From: Celoporthe dispersa
Taxonomy: Eukaryota > Ascomycota > Sordariomycetes > Diaporthales > Cryphonectriaceae
NCBI GenBank assembly: GCA_016584495.1
Contig: WAID01000019.1
Location: 41,160-105,159, forward strand
Length of the DNA stretch: 64,000 nt
Direction: 5' to 3'
How positions within the stretch are numbered: the stretch's first letter is position 1; every line of letters starts with the position of its first letter. The notes beneath the pieces are model-generated. The model searched no databases. It was given only the letters and a program-made list of their open reading frames with translations, and was not told the origin of the DNA. Shown here piece by piece: positions 1 through 10,879 of this stretch. The position numbers and the translations under genes were made by a program.

Positions 1-722
1 CGAGGACGCCGGCACGGTAGTCCTCTATGACTGTAGCCTTGTGCATAAAGGCAAACACTGGGACGTGGTGGAGGTGCTGGAAGAATGCATCCAACGCCTG
101 TAACGACTGCGACTCTGACGGAAAGCTGGATCTGGAGCGATAATTATTGCGCGTGTGGTTAGTAAAAAGGACACCAAGCAATCTACAACGAGTAAAGGAA
201 CTCTCAGTCTTTTGGTAGGGGGTCTTGGTCTTACATGTCCTCTGAGCTGCTCTCGGAGGTCGTGGACTCGCTGCTGCTGGCCTGTGGTGACTGCGGGAGC
301 AACGCGCTCGGCGGAGGAGTGCTGGTGGAGGGTGACGAGATGTCATGCACGCGAGAGGGTGCCATGTATCTGCTCGTCACAGCAGCGGCAGCAGAGGACC
401 CGTAGGTGCACTTGAGTCCGAGGTCGAGACATCTCTGGCAGGCTGGCGTCATGCCGCTGCACCGCGCCTTTCTGTTGCGGCATGGTAGACATGCTCGTCT
501 CGTGCGGCGCCTGTCTGGGCATCTGCTTGGGGGCTCCTGGCCTCGAAAAGAGCACGCGAGGCCTAACCTCTCACAGTTCCTGCATATGTCTCTTCGGCCG
601 TCACATCGGACTTTACGGCTCCTACAAGATGAGCACGTATGGGGCGACCGTCGTGAGTGCGCGGCTGGGGTGGGTTCTGGTGGTTGCTGCTGCTGCTGCT
701 GCTGGTCAATGGTGGAAGCCAT
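1..722 (-). CDS. Fungal transcription factor with tandem Zn2Cys6 clusters (5' part; runs off window)
   Basis: Sequence-specific nuclear regulator, by family. Exon 1 (722 to 235) starts at an ATG followed by a glutamine run and carries two consecutive six-cysteine binuclear clusters: Cys30/33/40/47/50/57 and Cys78/81/88/95/98/105, each with the basic RSRKVRC or RNRKARC signature. A Ser/Thr/Pro-rich linker follows. A 103-bp intron (234 to 132; donor GTAAGA, branch TACTAAC, acceptor CAG) keeps phase into exon 2 (131 to 1). Exon 2 reads FFQHLHHVPVFAFMHKAT, typical of the start of the fungal-specific middle homology region. The gene continues beyond base 1, so targets and length are unknown. Having two zinc clusters in one protein is unusual. 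It lies next to GH43 and sulfatase genes, so a role in their control is possible but is inference only. Confidence 0.85.
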
Positions 723-1555
723 GTCGGCATCCGACCCGCGAGCGTGGTCACTTGAACTGGCGAATAGTAGACAATGCGACCATTGTACTGCACACAGCCC
801 GCTGCTGCGAATGTACTATGCGGCAGAAGGACAATCAATGTTGACATCGCGGGAGCCGAGCAGACCCACGTCCGAGGTTCCTCCTCCCCAAATCTTAAAG
901 GCGACCAGGGGTAACAAATCGGGGCACATGTCTTAACCGGGACCAATCGCGCAATTGCCGTGCAGAATGGTGCATGCATAGTTTGCGGGGTATTAGCGGC
1001 GTACCATTGACTTGGCTAGTACCGTATAGTAACTGTTACCCCCTGGGCACTGGGGACGGCTTGCATACACCGCCCTGGGCCAAGTAATCCTGGGCATTCA
1101 AGTACAATTTTACATGACATGGTGCACCTTTTCTCATCAGAGGAATAGATAGGCATTTGGCATTGAACATGGCATATTAAATACACTGCACCTGGTCCAT
1201 GGGCCACGCCATACCTGGGCCTTGTTCGGCTTCCGAGCTCCGACAGCCGCCAGCTGCTGTTGCTCCTTTCGAATCCTGATCTTTGAGGATCAGCACGAGA
1301 GCAGTTATGACCCCTCCAGAACGCAAGGGTAATAGTGATAATAGAGAGAGAGAGAGAGAAAGAGAGACTGCTGTTCAGAAGGCCTGGTCATGGATCTGCT
1401 GGCTTCTGGGTAAGTATTTAAGGAAAGCCACTTCGGCCGCCCACCTGGACAGATGAGAAAGGAGAATATGTTTTATTACATATATAATAATTCATCCTTT
1501 GTCGTCGGGAAGACTTGCGACCAAGCTGTCTTGATTATCGCTCAATAGTCACGCC
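723..1555. other. Intergenic region between regulator and GH43 gene
   Basis: No supported gene. It should hold the divergent promoters of the regulator and the GH43 gene. A (GA)n tract lies near 1341-1366. TATA-like stretches (gtatttaa near 1415, tatataataa near 1480) lie upstream of the GH43 start. Confidence 0.5.
1341..1366. repeat. (GA)n microsatellite
   Basis: An almost pure GA dinucleotide run about 200 bp upstream of the GH43 start codon, in the presumed promoter or 5' UTR. Confidence 0.8.
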
Positions 1556-3265
1556 ATGATGCTGAAAGCGCAGCAGCTGGTGGTGGGCTCGAGCCTTTGC
1601 CCGTGCTGATCTCGGCTGCTTCTCTAACAGCAACAACAACCCCTTCCTCGTCTTCCTCGTCCCAGGGCCCAACCGCTACCTATATTAATTTTGCCGCTGT
1701 TGATATCCTGGACGGCGACGACGGTCTCCCCACTCATCCCTTTCAGCCACAAAAATATGGAAAATGGACCTACCCCATCACCACCGACGGCAACGGACGT
1801 GAGCAGGTGGAGGCGCATGTGACTTTCTACGAGGACAAGTACTACATGCACGCAGCAACCTGGGGCTGTGGTGGTTCTATCTTCTTCTACGGCACAATCT
1901 ACAACGACACGGACTGGCCGACGCAGCCCGTCTATCCGCCTGGCGACTATGGCGAGGACGGCAACTGCGGCATCAAGTCGTACTCGTCCTCAGACTTCAC
2001 CAACTGGCAGCTGGAGAGCTTCTACCAGCCCTCCATCGAGGTCGCCAACGTGACCAAGCCCGTGGTCCGCTACAGCAATGCCACCGGGCAATATGTCATG
2101 TTCATGGGAGGCGGCGCATTGACGGCAAACTTCTACTACGCGACCTCTGATTCTCCTGGTGGGCCCTGGAGCGATCCACCTAGTCTCATGAGCGGCACGA
2201 ATATCTCCCACGACTTTGACGTGGCCGTGGGCCCGGACGGAACGCACTACATGGTCAGTGATGTTCTCTCGGGGATCAGGAGCGGCTCGTCCGAGGAATG
2301 GGGCGTATACGTCTGGGACATCTACGTCCAGCAGCTCACGCCCAACCTGACCTCGACGGTCGGCACCGCTGCGACCACCGCCCTGGTACGCGGCGCCGTG
2401 GAGCTCAACGCCATGGGCCTCTCGCTCGAGGCCTCTGGTTTTTCTATCATGACGGCTACTGGTATCTCACGTTCGGTTATACCTGTCAGAACTGCCCTGG
2501 CTATATTTACCATTACTACGCAACCGATCCCCTGGGCCCTTACACAGACGGCGGTATCTTGAGCCATGATGGCTGTGGTGGTCAGAACAAGGGCGCCAAC
2601 GTGCTCCCCACGCCAGACGGGGGCAGATCATCCTTGCAGGCAACCTTGGGTACCGGACCAGCCCGAGCGATATCTATTACGATGGAATCATGTGGCATAG
2701 TGATAATCACCAGGCTGCCTCCAGTACTTTCTTCTTTCCTCTAGAGTTCAACGACGACCACACTATCAAGAATTTCACCTGTCCGGCCACAGCAACAATT
2801 CCTCTGATGGGCGACGCGGCGGTAACAACAGCACCCACCTCGCCAGTCCCTTACCAGCTGGACTGTCGTGTCCGCAACGGGCAGGACTTAGTGCAGGTCT
2901 ACAGCCCTGGCATGAATGCCTCCAACATTGAGTTTCCCGTGTGGCAGCGGACGTGGAACCTGGGTCCGACCACCAATGCCGGCCCGGATCTGGATGGGCA
3001 CCTGAATGTTTCTGTTGTCTTTTCTGAGGGCGACAGTCAGGTCTTTTCCTGGGTGTCCAGCAATATCTCGTGGGCTCCGAGCAAGATCTCGCTGCCTGTT
3101 GGAGGGAAGACGGTCTCGAGCATTACGCTGAGCACGAATGCGACGAATGGCTGTTATGGGACGCTGGCGCAGCCGTCGAATGACACAGGGAGTACTTACG
3201 GCACGTTGAGAGGTGGTGATTTCACAGAGTCCACAAAGGCTTCCTTGTATGTCTATCAATTCTAG
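1556..3265 (+). CDS. Secreted glycoside hydrolase family 43 protein (galactanase-like), broken by three indels
   Basis: Predicted extracellular glycosidase of the five-bladed beta-propeller GH43 fold. Part of the sequence (KPVVRYSNATGQYVMFM, the SSDFTNW segment) resembles fungal exo-1,3-beta-galactanases, but substrate cannot be set from sequence alone. Starting at ATG 1556 (or 1559), the N-terminus MMLKAQQLVVGSSL runs into a hydrophobic signal peptide only if one T is restored near 1597. Further single-base losses sit in a T run near 2437 (before FFYHDGYWYL) and a G run near 2625 (before QIILAGNLGY). With all three restored the gene is 571 codons, uninterrupted and intronless. The catalytic-region motif DFDVAVGPDG is near 2215. 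The C-terminal beta-rich domain ends at TAG 3263. It is tail to tail with the sulfatase, 97 bp away. A true pseudogene is possible but less likely, because neighbouring essential genes show the same kind of error. Confidence 0.75.
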
Positions 3266-3362
3266 GTAGCATGTCTCCACTCAGCATATTGTTTTATTTT
3301 AATTTTTTCTTTATTCTTTCTTTCTTTCCAAAATACATATTGGCTTCGACATTAGTGAGGGA

Positions 3363-4867
3363 TTATAGCCCCGCATATTTGCCCGTCAAGAGATCATAAG
3401 CAGCCACAGGCTCCTTAGATTCTGGATTCTCCGCGTCAAAGTCGACACGATCAGGTATGCGCAGTCCTTCACGAGCATAGCCAGAGGAGATATACCTCAT
3501 CAGCGCCATTCCGTCACGCCACAGCCAAAGGTCCTTGGTTTCGATCTGCCACTGCTCGAGCGCTTCGTTCATCTCCTTCAGCGTCTCTGCATACGCGGGA
3601 TCACCCGCCAGGTTCTTGATCTCCATAGGGTCGCTCTCCAGGTCGAACAGCTCCTGCGGCGGTCGCTGGATGTAGTCCTTGAGCTTTCTCGGCCCAATTG
3701 TGGCCGGTGCAGATGGCGTCCCGGAGTTACGCATACCCTCAAAGGACAAGGATGCGTACAGGTCCATAGCGAACGGGAAGTCGAGCTTCCAGCACACGTT
3801 GCGGTGGTACTTGAACCGGTGGTTGCGCATGTATCTCGTCGGCCAGTAATTGGTGATCTCGTGGAACGTGTGCGATCCGAAGACGTGGTCCCAGCCCGGC
3901 GCGGCAGAGGTACTCGCCAGGACCGGCAGCACCGATCGTCCGAGGCGCGGCACCTTGCCTTCTCCCGCCTCGAGCCCTGGGTGGCCAGCCCAGTCGAGGA
4001 AGGTAGGCAGGATGTCGACGTACGAGATCAAGTTCGGGTTGACAGTGCCCTTGGGTGCAGCACCGGGCGCGCGCATCAAGAACGGCAGCCGTACCCCGGC
4101 CTCAAACAGCGTTGTCTTTGAATTGACAAAGGGGGCCCGTTGTCGCTGAGGAAAAGGACCAGCGTGTCCTCCGCAAGCTGCTCCCGGTCCAGTTCGGCGA
4201 GGATCATTCCCACGCCCTGGTCCATGCGGAAGATGGAGCGGTAGTACTCAGCCAGCTCTTGGCGGACCTCAGGCACGTCGCTCAGAAACGGCGGGACCGT
4301 GGTCTCGCCGGGGTGGAAGATGCGATCTTCGAGGCGACTGTCGTGGTTGCCGTCGACATTGCCAAAGCCGCCGCGGGTCTGTAGTTTCCGATGAGGGTCG
4401 ACGAAGCCGATGGTGAGGAAGAAGGCCTTCTGCTCCTCCTTGGAAGCCCTGAAGAAGGCCTCTGCACGGTCTGCTATCCAGGCGACGTTCCTCGACTCGC
4501 TTTCTTCTCGGACCTGCCAGGGGTACAGGTTGTCTGGGCCAACATGGATTTTTCCGAGGATGCCAGTCTTGTAGCCGAGCTTCTTCTCAAAGAGGAACGG
4601 TGCAGTCTCGACATTCGCAAAGGTCTGGAAGCCATTCCGCTCCTGGTTTAAGCCGTAGCTGCCTGTCTCGTGGGTATGCAGGCCTGTGTAGATGACTGTG
4701 CGGCTGCCACTACACGAGGCCGTGCTTGTAAAGGCCTTGTCGAATCGGACCCCGGAAGCCGCTAGGGCGTCGAGATTGGGTGTCAGGTTGGTCTGACAGC
4801 CATAGCAGCTTAGAAAATCGCGACCGAGGTCATCAGCAACGAGGAGCAGAATGTTCTTGGCAGACAT
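3363..4867 (-). CDS. Sulfatase, N-sulfoglucosamine sulfohydrolase/arylsulfatase type, one frame break
   Basis: Alkaline-phosphatase-fold sulfatase cleaving sulfate esters or sulfamates. Starts at ATG 4867 (MSAKNILLLVADDLGRD), giving the metal-binding Asp-Asp pair at residues 12-13. The formylglycine site is CSGSR with Cys52, where CxPxR or CxAxR would be usual. A DPH motif and the SDNG metal motif follow. The frame breaks next to a CCCCC/GGGGG run near 4127. Restoring one base gives SDNGPPFVNSKTTLFEAGV and a 502-codon intronless gene ending at TAA 3363. No signal peptide is visible, so it is probably intracellular. The C-terminal part, with ELFDLESDPMEIKNLAGDP, is typical of the family. Adjacent convergent GH43 suggests sulfated or decorated polysaccharide use (inference). 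Confidence 0.85.
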
Positions 4868-5911
4868 GACACCTTAGGAAGTAAGATGATAGCTCAAACG
4901 AACAGGCTACAATAATCTGATTCTAGAATGATACATGTAAGTGAGTCGATGGGTAATAATACCGAAGGTGCAAGCGAGTTGATGACAAAAGATGTCCTCT
5001 GATCATGATTATCTCGGAGCTTGGTGCAATCCAGCGCCGAAGGTCGCTGGCGAATCTATGTGTATACCGAGACAGCTTGGGCGGATGCCGAGTAGTACCC
5101 CAGGGTACTTCATCGAATCTGGCCAATCATTTTTTTCCGTTCTTGAATTTATCATGCATTATTAGGCAATTTGGTACACTGAGTCGAGATCACCTGCGCG
5201 GATGCCGAGCGGGAGCCGATACGTATCTTTCTCCAAGTATACGCGTTGACCTCGCTCTTGAATATGATAATTCATGTAATCACTGACCCGCATTTTCTAT
5301 GCATCGGCAAGATTCCGATTTTGTCCATCTGTAGGCTGTAATCAAACAGCGAGACACAATGTTGGGCCTGGGACATCTGGTGCTGCGCGAGAGCTTCAAT
5401 GTGAGGCTCTGGCTCGCAGTATCGCTCATTGCGTTTTCGCAGTTCAAATTTGGTTTCGGCCAGTCGGGCTACTCGTCCACCTAAGCTATGGACGCTTTTG
5501 TGAGGCAATTTGGTTGTTATAATCCGACAACTCAAAAATATGCACTAAATACAAAAGGGTATCCTACTTCAATAGCTTCATGTTCATTGGACAGGCAGTT
5601 GGTGAGTCAAGCAATCATAATGGAAACGTGAATGCTGTTGTCTACACTTGGAGCCTGTCATCATCAATAACATACGAGAGTGGTACGTCTATACGGAGCA
5701 GGCCTACGGAATATTCAATGCACCTTTTCATGCACTGAGTTTCAAAATATCATCTCTCCGCAAGAGATACGTGACGCCAAAGAAAGTGCCTTGTCTGTTT
5801 TGTAACGAAACTACACGGGCACAATAGCAGTGTGCAAAACCTGTTTCTAGATCTGCCCAGAGGGCTCAAAATTGAGGAAAGAAGGGAAAGATGTTCAATC
5901 GTTGTCCCTAT
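4868..5911. other. Gene-free region upstream of sulfatase
   Basis: Only short frames in both strands, with no recognisable domain. It presumably includes the sulfatase promoter. I see no clear regulatory element. Confidence 0.4.
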
Positions 5912-6178
5912 CTATCCGAAAGATTGAAGGGGAGATATCCTTATAGCTAAGCCAAGACCCAGACCTACTACAATCCGTATCCTGAAGACTACCACTACAC
6001 GATACAATCGAGGAGTTCCTCGACAGGACATCATGCCCCATCGCTGCGAACATGCCCAAGCCTTTGTCAGCTTTCGCATCCAGGAAGACCCGCCCGTCTG
6101 AAGGATGCCGGCAATCTTCATTATAGGAGCCACAGAGTTCTTCCAGACGTGGTAGTTTTCGGTGGTCAACAGCTGCAA
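5912..6178 (-). mobile_element. Possible Ty1/Copia gag remnant
   Basis: The minus-strand frame begins LQLLTTENYHVWKN, which resembles the N-terminal motif of Copia-type Gag proteins (a Leu-x-x-x-Asn-Tyr-x-x-Trp-Lys pattern). It then degenerates within about 60 codons. No ATG, LTR or pol sequence was recognised nearby. It lies just outside the AT-rich island, consistent with a decayed retroelement. The call rests on one short motif. Confidence 0.3.
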
Positions 6179-6559
6179 ATAGACTGTAGATTTAGACCAT
6201 TCAAGCTATCTGTCATCGCGAATCCAATTGTCCAGTCAGTAGCCCCTGCCGTAACAAATATTCCATAGCTGCTCTGAGCTCTGAAGACAGCTTCCCCGGG
6301 TTTTGAGAGCATGATCTGAGATGGTCGAGTATTATAATTAGCAGCTTATCAACCTCAGATTATTCCTCGAGCCTCCTTCTATGGGACTGACTCTCATTAA
6401 GCTATGGCGCGCTACAGAAAGAAGGAAAGGAAAGAGAAAAGGCCAGCTAGAAAGCTGAGGCTATCTACACTGCTGGGCAGGCGCCTGGCAACAGCGCACA
6501 GGCCAGGTCAGGCCAGTGACTCACTGGCCCTCGCACACCTTCTCTTTCCTGAAGGCAGC
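6179..6559. other. Gene-free segment between gag-like remnant and AT island
   Basis: Normal to moderate GC content, no supported gene. A short frame beginning at ATG 6404 (lysine/arginine-rich start) runs straight into the AT-rich island and is not supported. Confidence 0.4.
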
Positions 6560-7110
6560 ATATTATTTACAAGCTCTCTATTATATAGTTCGATATTCGA
6601 TAATTTACTATTTATATGTATTATATGAATGCTAGCAGATGCTAGTATTATGATTGGCAGTGCTATCTGTATCTCAAATATATTTATGAAAGCAATTATT
6701 CGAGGAGTTTCCCTATCCAGATCTATCTCAATATCATAATTAGCAAGTTTTTCGAATCCAATAGCTATATAAATTTCGTAATAGCTTATATAGACTTGTC
6801 AATTATAATACACCTAATTTTGATAGCTGTATAATATACTATTTGCTAGTTAATAATATTAATATTAGAGCTGAATAGGATAAAGTTCCATTTATCTTTA
6901 AGAGAGAAATTGATTCGAATACTTTTGCTATAACTATTTTTATTATTTTATCTTCCTAAGCTTTAGAGCTGTAGCTCAGTTTATAAAGAGCAATTTTAAA
7001 TACTACGCAGTTTTAGCAGCTATATAAGAGCTGCATAGCTAGTTCCTTACTTTATAAGCATAGATATAGGTAAAATGCTATAGCTCTGGGACAAAAGTAA
7101 AATCAGGGGT
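6560..7110. repeat. AT-rich, RIP-like degenerate island
   Basis: About 550 bp very rich in A+T and in TA dinucleotides, with sharp changes of composition at both edges and stop codons in all frames. This is the usual look of repeat-induced point mutation (RIP) in Pezizomycotina repeats. A stretch near 6966-6995 resembles a tRNA D-arm (GCTC..GAGC) but lacks a T-arm. No protein homology was recognisable in either strand. Confidence 0.55.
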
Positions 7111-8157
7111 AGCCCGTATTAAATTTGCGCAGCGTGCTTACCAACGATGCGTCCTGCCTGGCTGGCCCTTCGGTGAAAAGGCCACGGTACCAAGCTGTCC
7201 GATGCTGCGTCCTCTTACCAACACGCTTCCAACAATGCACCGAGGAAGCGCATCCAGCCGTCTTGGGCCACGGCGATGCTCAAGTCCAGCGCAGGAAATG
7301 GAGACGAGCGGCCGTCTTCAGCTATCGACAGCTCTGGAGATGACGGTATGCGCCTCGGGCTCGTCCCGGACTTGCACGCGACTAAGACTACTGTTGCCAT
7401 TCCCCTGTCAACTGTTCGGGCCCAAAATAATGAAGGATCTGGTGCAATCCGGGTTGAAAATGGTTGGGACATAAGATACAGCGAAAGGAATCACTTAGGG
7501 CATGGTATGTGATGGGTCAGGGTCAGCGATAGGAGCCATGCATGTCTGCTACAATACATTGTAAAGACTTGTTCCATTGTATGTTTTGAAAATTGACGTT
7601 TCAATGCATATATACAAGGTATTTTCTTCTTTTTCTTCAGATTCTTGGTATGCTCTCCTGGCCTTGACTTTGGCAATATATCAACTCTCATCAACTTTCA
7701 AGTCTTACCAAAGCCCTCCTTCTCTAAGCGGGGCGTGAGGAAATGGGTGGAAAGCTTCGAATCAGCAAGGTCGGAATATTACTCCAAGGGAGCTCTCAAG
7801 ATTCTACAAAATTACCATTCAGCTCGTGTCACGCTGTGTACTAATATGAGACATCCACAGCCACGGTGGGGATTTAAAAACCGCCAAATGTAACCAGACC
7901 TGAGATTATAAAACATGCTTACTGTTTCAGTATTGCCTTATGCGGTGTAATTGGTAGGCGTGCAGCCACTGGATGTATTATTAGCGTGAACATTTTTCAG
8001 CTGGCCTGGTCGGATTGTCGAGATCCAAGAGGCATCTTGGGGAATGGCCTTCGTATAAGTTACTCACAAATGCCTTTTGCTCCACCGAGTCGGTAAGTCG
8101 AAGCAGGGGTCTTGAACACATCTTTGACCTCTAAACGTATGTCCTCATCACAGTACA
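7111..8157. other. Gene-free region before DUF3176 gene
   Basis: Normal base composition but no frame longer than about 90 codons and no domain. A frame at 7276-7512 looks coding-like in amino-acid content but has no match I recognise, and is left out. The last few hundred bases should contain the promoter of the downstream gene. Confidence 0.4.
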
Positions 8158-10879
8158 ATGCAAGATCGCAGACAGGGGAGCCAGGCACTCGAGCCACTCT
8201 CTCCCGGTCCCGCGGATTCGAGGCTGCTGAGTATCTATCAGGACGAGCAACCAATCGACCCCGTCTATAACCAAGAATCATCCCATGGTCCTATAGAACA
8301 AGCGAGCATTCGCCTTAGGCCTTTGTCATCCAATCACCAAGATAGGGCCATATCAGGCATAACAACTGCAAACTCTACGTCAGTCGACCTCGACGAGCCT
8401 GGGACGCGCAGCCACTCATCGAGCCCTCACACACTTTCCTCCCAGACTCTTCCAGCTCAGCCGGCTGGTAACACTTCTAGGATCTCGCAGCAACTCCATG
8501 TAAACCCTCGTACAACAAAAATGTTGGCCGGCCTGCAACACTGGAAGTGGGAGATACTGGCTCTGGTAACCTCGCTCGGATTAATGATTGGTATCTTTGT
8601 GGTGCTAGCAAAGTACGATGGTGACGAGCAGCCTGACTGGCCATACCATATCAATATCAACTCGCTCGTCTCAGTGTTCACCGCTGTCATAGCAGCCCAA
8701 ATCGGGGTTATCCTCACAGAGAGTACGTAAAACAAGATGCATTTCCGATATAAAAGACGAAGTGCTCACACTTCGGTCCTACAGTAATCAGCCAGCTCAA
8801 ATGGTCTTGGTACAGACACCCTCATGCACTGCGAGACCTACAACATTATGACGAAGCGTCGAGAGGAATGCTGGGTTCTTTGAAGTTCGTCGGGCGTTTC
8901 TTACGGCAACCCGCATCGTAAGTTCCCTGCCCTACAAAAATTAGCATAATATTTACATGTATACATCGTACTAACCATAATCTTTGCCTCGATTCAAGAT
9001 ACCTTGCAACAACTGCTGCATTGATCTTCCTCGTCTCGGCGGCCATCGGGCCCTTTGCGCAACAGGGCATTAAGACATACGCTTGCCTTAGGCCCCTGCA
9101 CAATATCAGCGCTTCAATACCCGCCTCGGTCTACGTTAACTCAAGTCTCCACGTGGGAGCCATAAGCCCCACCGAAGGCAGGCAGCCCAACCTGCAAATG
9201 ATGATATCCATCGTGGAGGGCGTTATAAGCTCTCCAAACACAATGAAGTTATCCTTTGACTGCCCTACTGGGAACTGCGACTTTGATCCTTATTCGTCTC
9301 TTGCTTATTGCAGCTCCTGCCACGATATCACATCTATGGTTCGACAGCAATACGGGCCGACCTCCTTCGACAAGAGTGAGAATGGATGGAACTATACTCT
9401 CCCTGGCCAGGACTGCCACCTTTCGTTCCTAAACCTTCGAGGCCATCCTCGCCTTGCGACTACGGGAGCTACCAGTGCTTCCCGAGACACATGATCACCT
9501 GCCCTGGTCAGGACGCACGGCGCCACGAGTTCCACAGCGCCGTGAATATCACCATTATGTCCATCAGCTGGGCCAATTGCTCCGACAACTCTGCCGATGG
9601 CGACCCCGATAACTCAAGCTGCGGAGAGTTTCCGGCACAGCTGACGAGTCTGGCCAACACGTCCGGGTTGGTGGCTGTGAACTGCACACTGGGACTCTGC
9701 GTCCAGGACTACGTCAGCCGCGTGCGAGTCGGGTTTCTAGAAGAAACAATAACGAGTAGCCTAGCTGCAGGCTTGAACGCTGGGGACATCACGAACCTGG
9801 ACCCAGAACGGGATTTCGATGATGAGGATGGCGGTTATGAAATCTTGAACCTACCGTGCACCATCGACGCAAAGCTATACGACTCTTCCAACATATCCCA
9901 AGTTCCGGACGCCCCAGGTCGAAGGTTCGCCTCGGTCCGACGTAATGGGCAAAACATCACCGCGCCGCTCGAATGTATATTTTCTACAGGGCAAAACTTG
10001 CCTTGGGCCGTCAACCAATTCATTGCTGAGCAGCTATTCGAGGCCACCGATACTGACGATGATGATTCGGCCTCTTGCTCAAAAGATAACATCGACGAAG
10101 TCAGTACATGTGATCCCTGGTACCTAGCACCTGTGTTTAACGACGGCAGAGCGACCACGGCGACCATCTCATCTGTGTTCGATAATATAGCTGCGGCTAT
10201 CACCAACCGCATGCGCACAACCGGCTCAAATGCCTACGCGAATGCAACAGGCCTGGCTCTGGGCACCGTAATCCAGACAAATGTGTGTGTACGGATCGAA
10301 TGGCCCTGGCTTGCCCTTCCTCTTGTACTGATACTTTTTACCATGGTATTGTTCGTCGTCTTGCTGATCACATCAAGACGCTTACAAAAGGCCCAAGGTC
10401 AGCCCGTCTGGAAATCTTCGGCTCTTGTCCCCTTCTTCCACGGCATACAATCAATCCACCAAAGCCCAGCTAAAGTGGCCAGGAATAGCAATGGCCCGGT
10501 TGATCCAACGCAGCAAAATCAACCGTCATCAGAGGCTTTGAGTGTACAGGGCCATGGAGATCTGATGAGCTTTGAGCAAATGAATTCCGAGGCAGAGAAA
10601 ATTATGCTCCGGCTCGAGACGATGTCTCTAGGTCAGCAAGGGTTTGTTGTTGTGAAAGGCAAGGATTCTGACCACCAGATAGTCTTGACAAAACGTCGAC
10701 TTTCCAGGCGGTCTGCCAATCTACACCGCGATGGGGACACATTGCTCTTTACTCAGAACCAAGACAACAGCCAGGAGTTTGAGAGGATGGAGAACGTGGA
10801 TCTGGAAAGCCAGCTTACGTCATCTTTGCCTACATTATCTTTGCCCGAGTCTCTACAGAGCGTGTGTCGGAACAGCTAA
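8158..10879 (+). CDS. DUF3176-family polytopic membrane protein
   Basis: Fungus-specific plasma-membrane-type protein of unknown function. Three exons: 8158-8722, 8785-8917 and 8999-10879, with introns of 62 bp and 81 bp (the second with branch ACTAAC). A disordered N-terminus leads to HWKWEILALVTSLGLMIGIF and a second membrane segment (INSLVSVFTAVIAAQIGVIL), then the family signature SQLKWSWYRH. After a third helix (LIFLVSAAIGPFAQQGIK) comes a long Cys/Asn-rich ectodomain with many N-glycosylation sequons (SSCHDITSMV, CTLGLCVQDY). A final helix follows near 10295-10370 (WPWLALPLVLILFTMVLFVV), with a cytosolic tail. One base is missing near 9415; restoring it gives 860 codons. Nearby genes give no functional clue. 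Confidence 0.85.

Noticed and set aside
1556..3265. GH43 as a pseudogene
   Set aside because: Three frame breaks would suggest decay, but the same kind of single-base loss affects essential genes throughout the window, so error is the simpler explanation.
6966..7040. tRNA-like stretch (tagctcagttta...gagc)
   Set aside because: A D-arm-like hairpin is present but there is no matching anticodon stem, T-arm or acceptor stem; it sits in AT-rich degenerate sequence.
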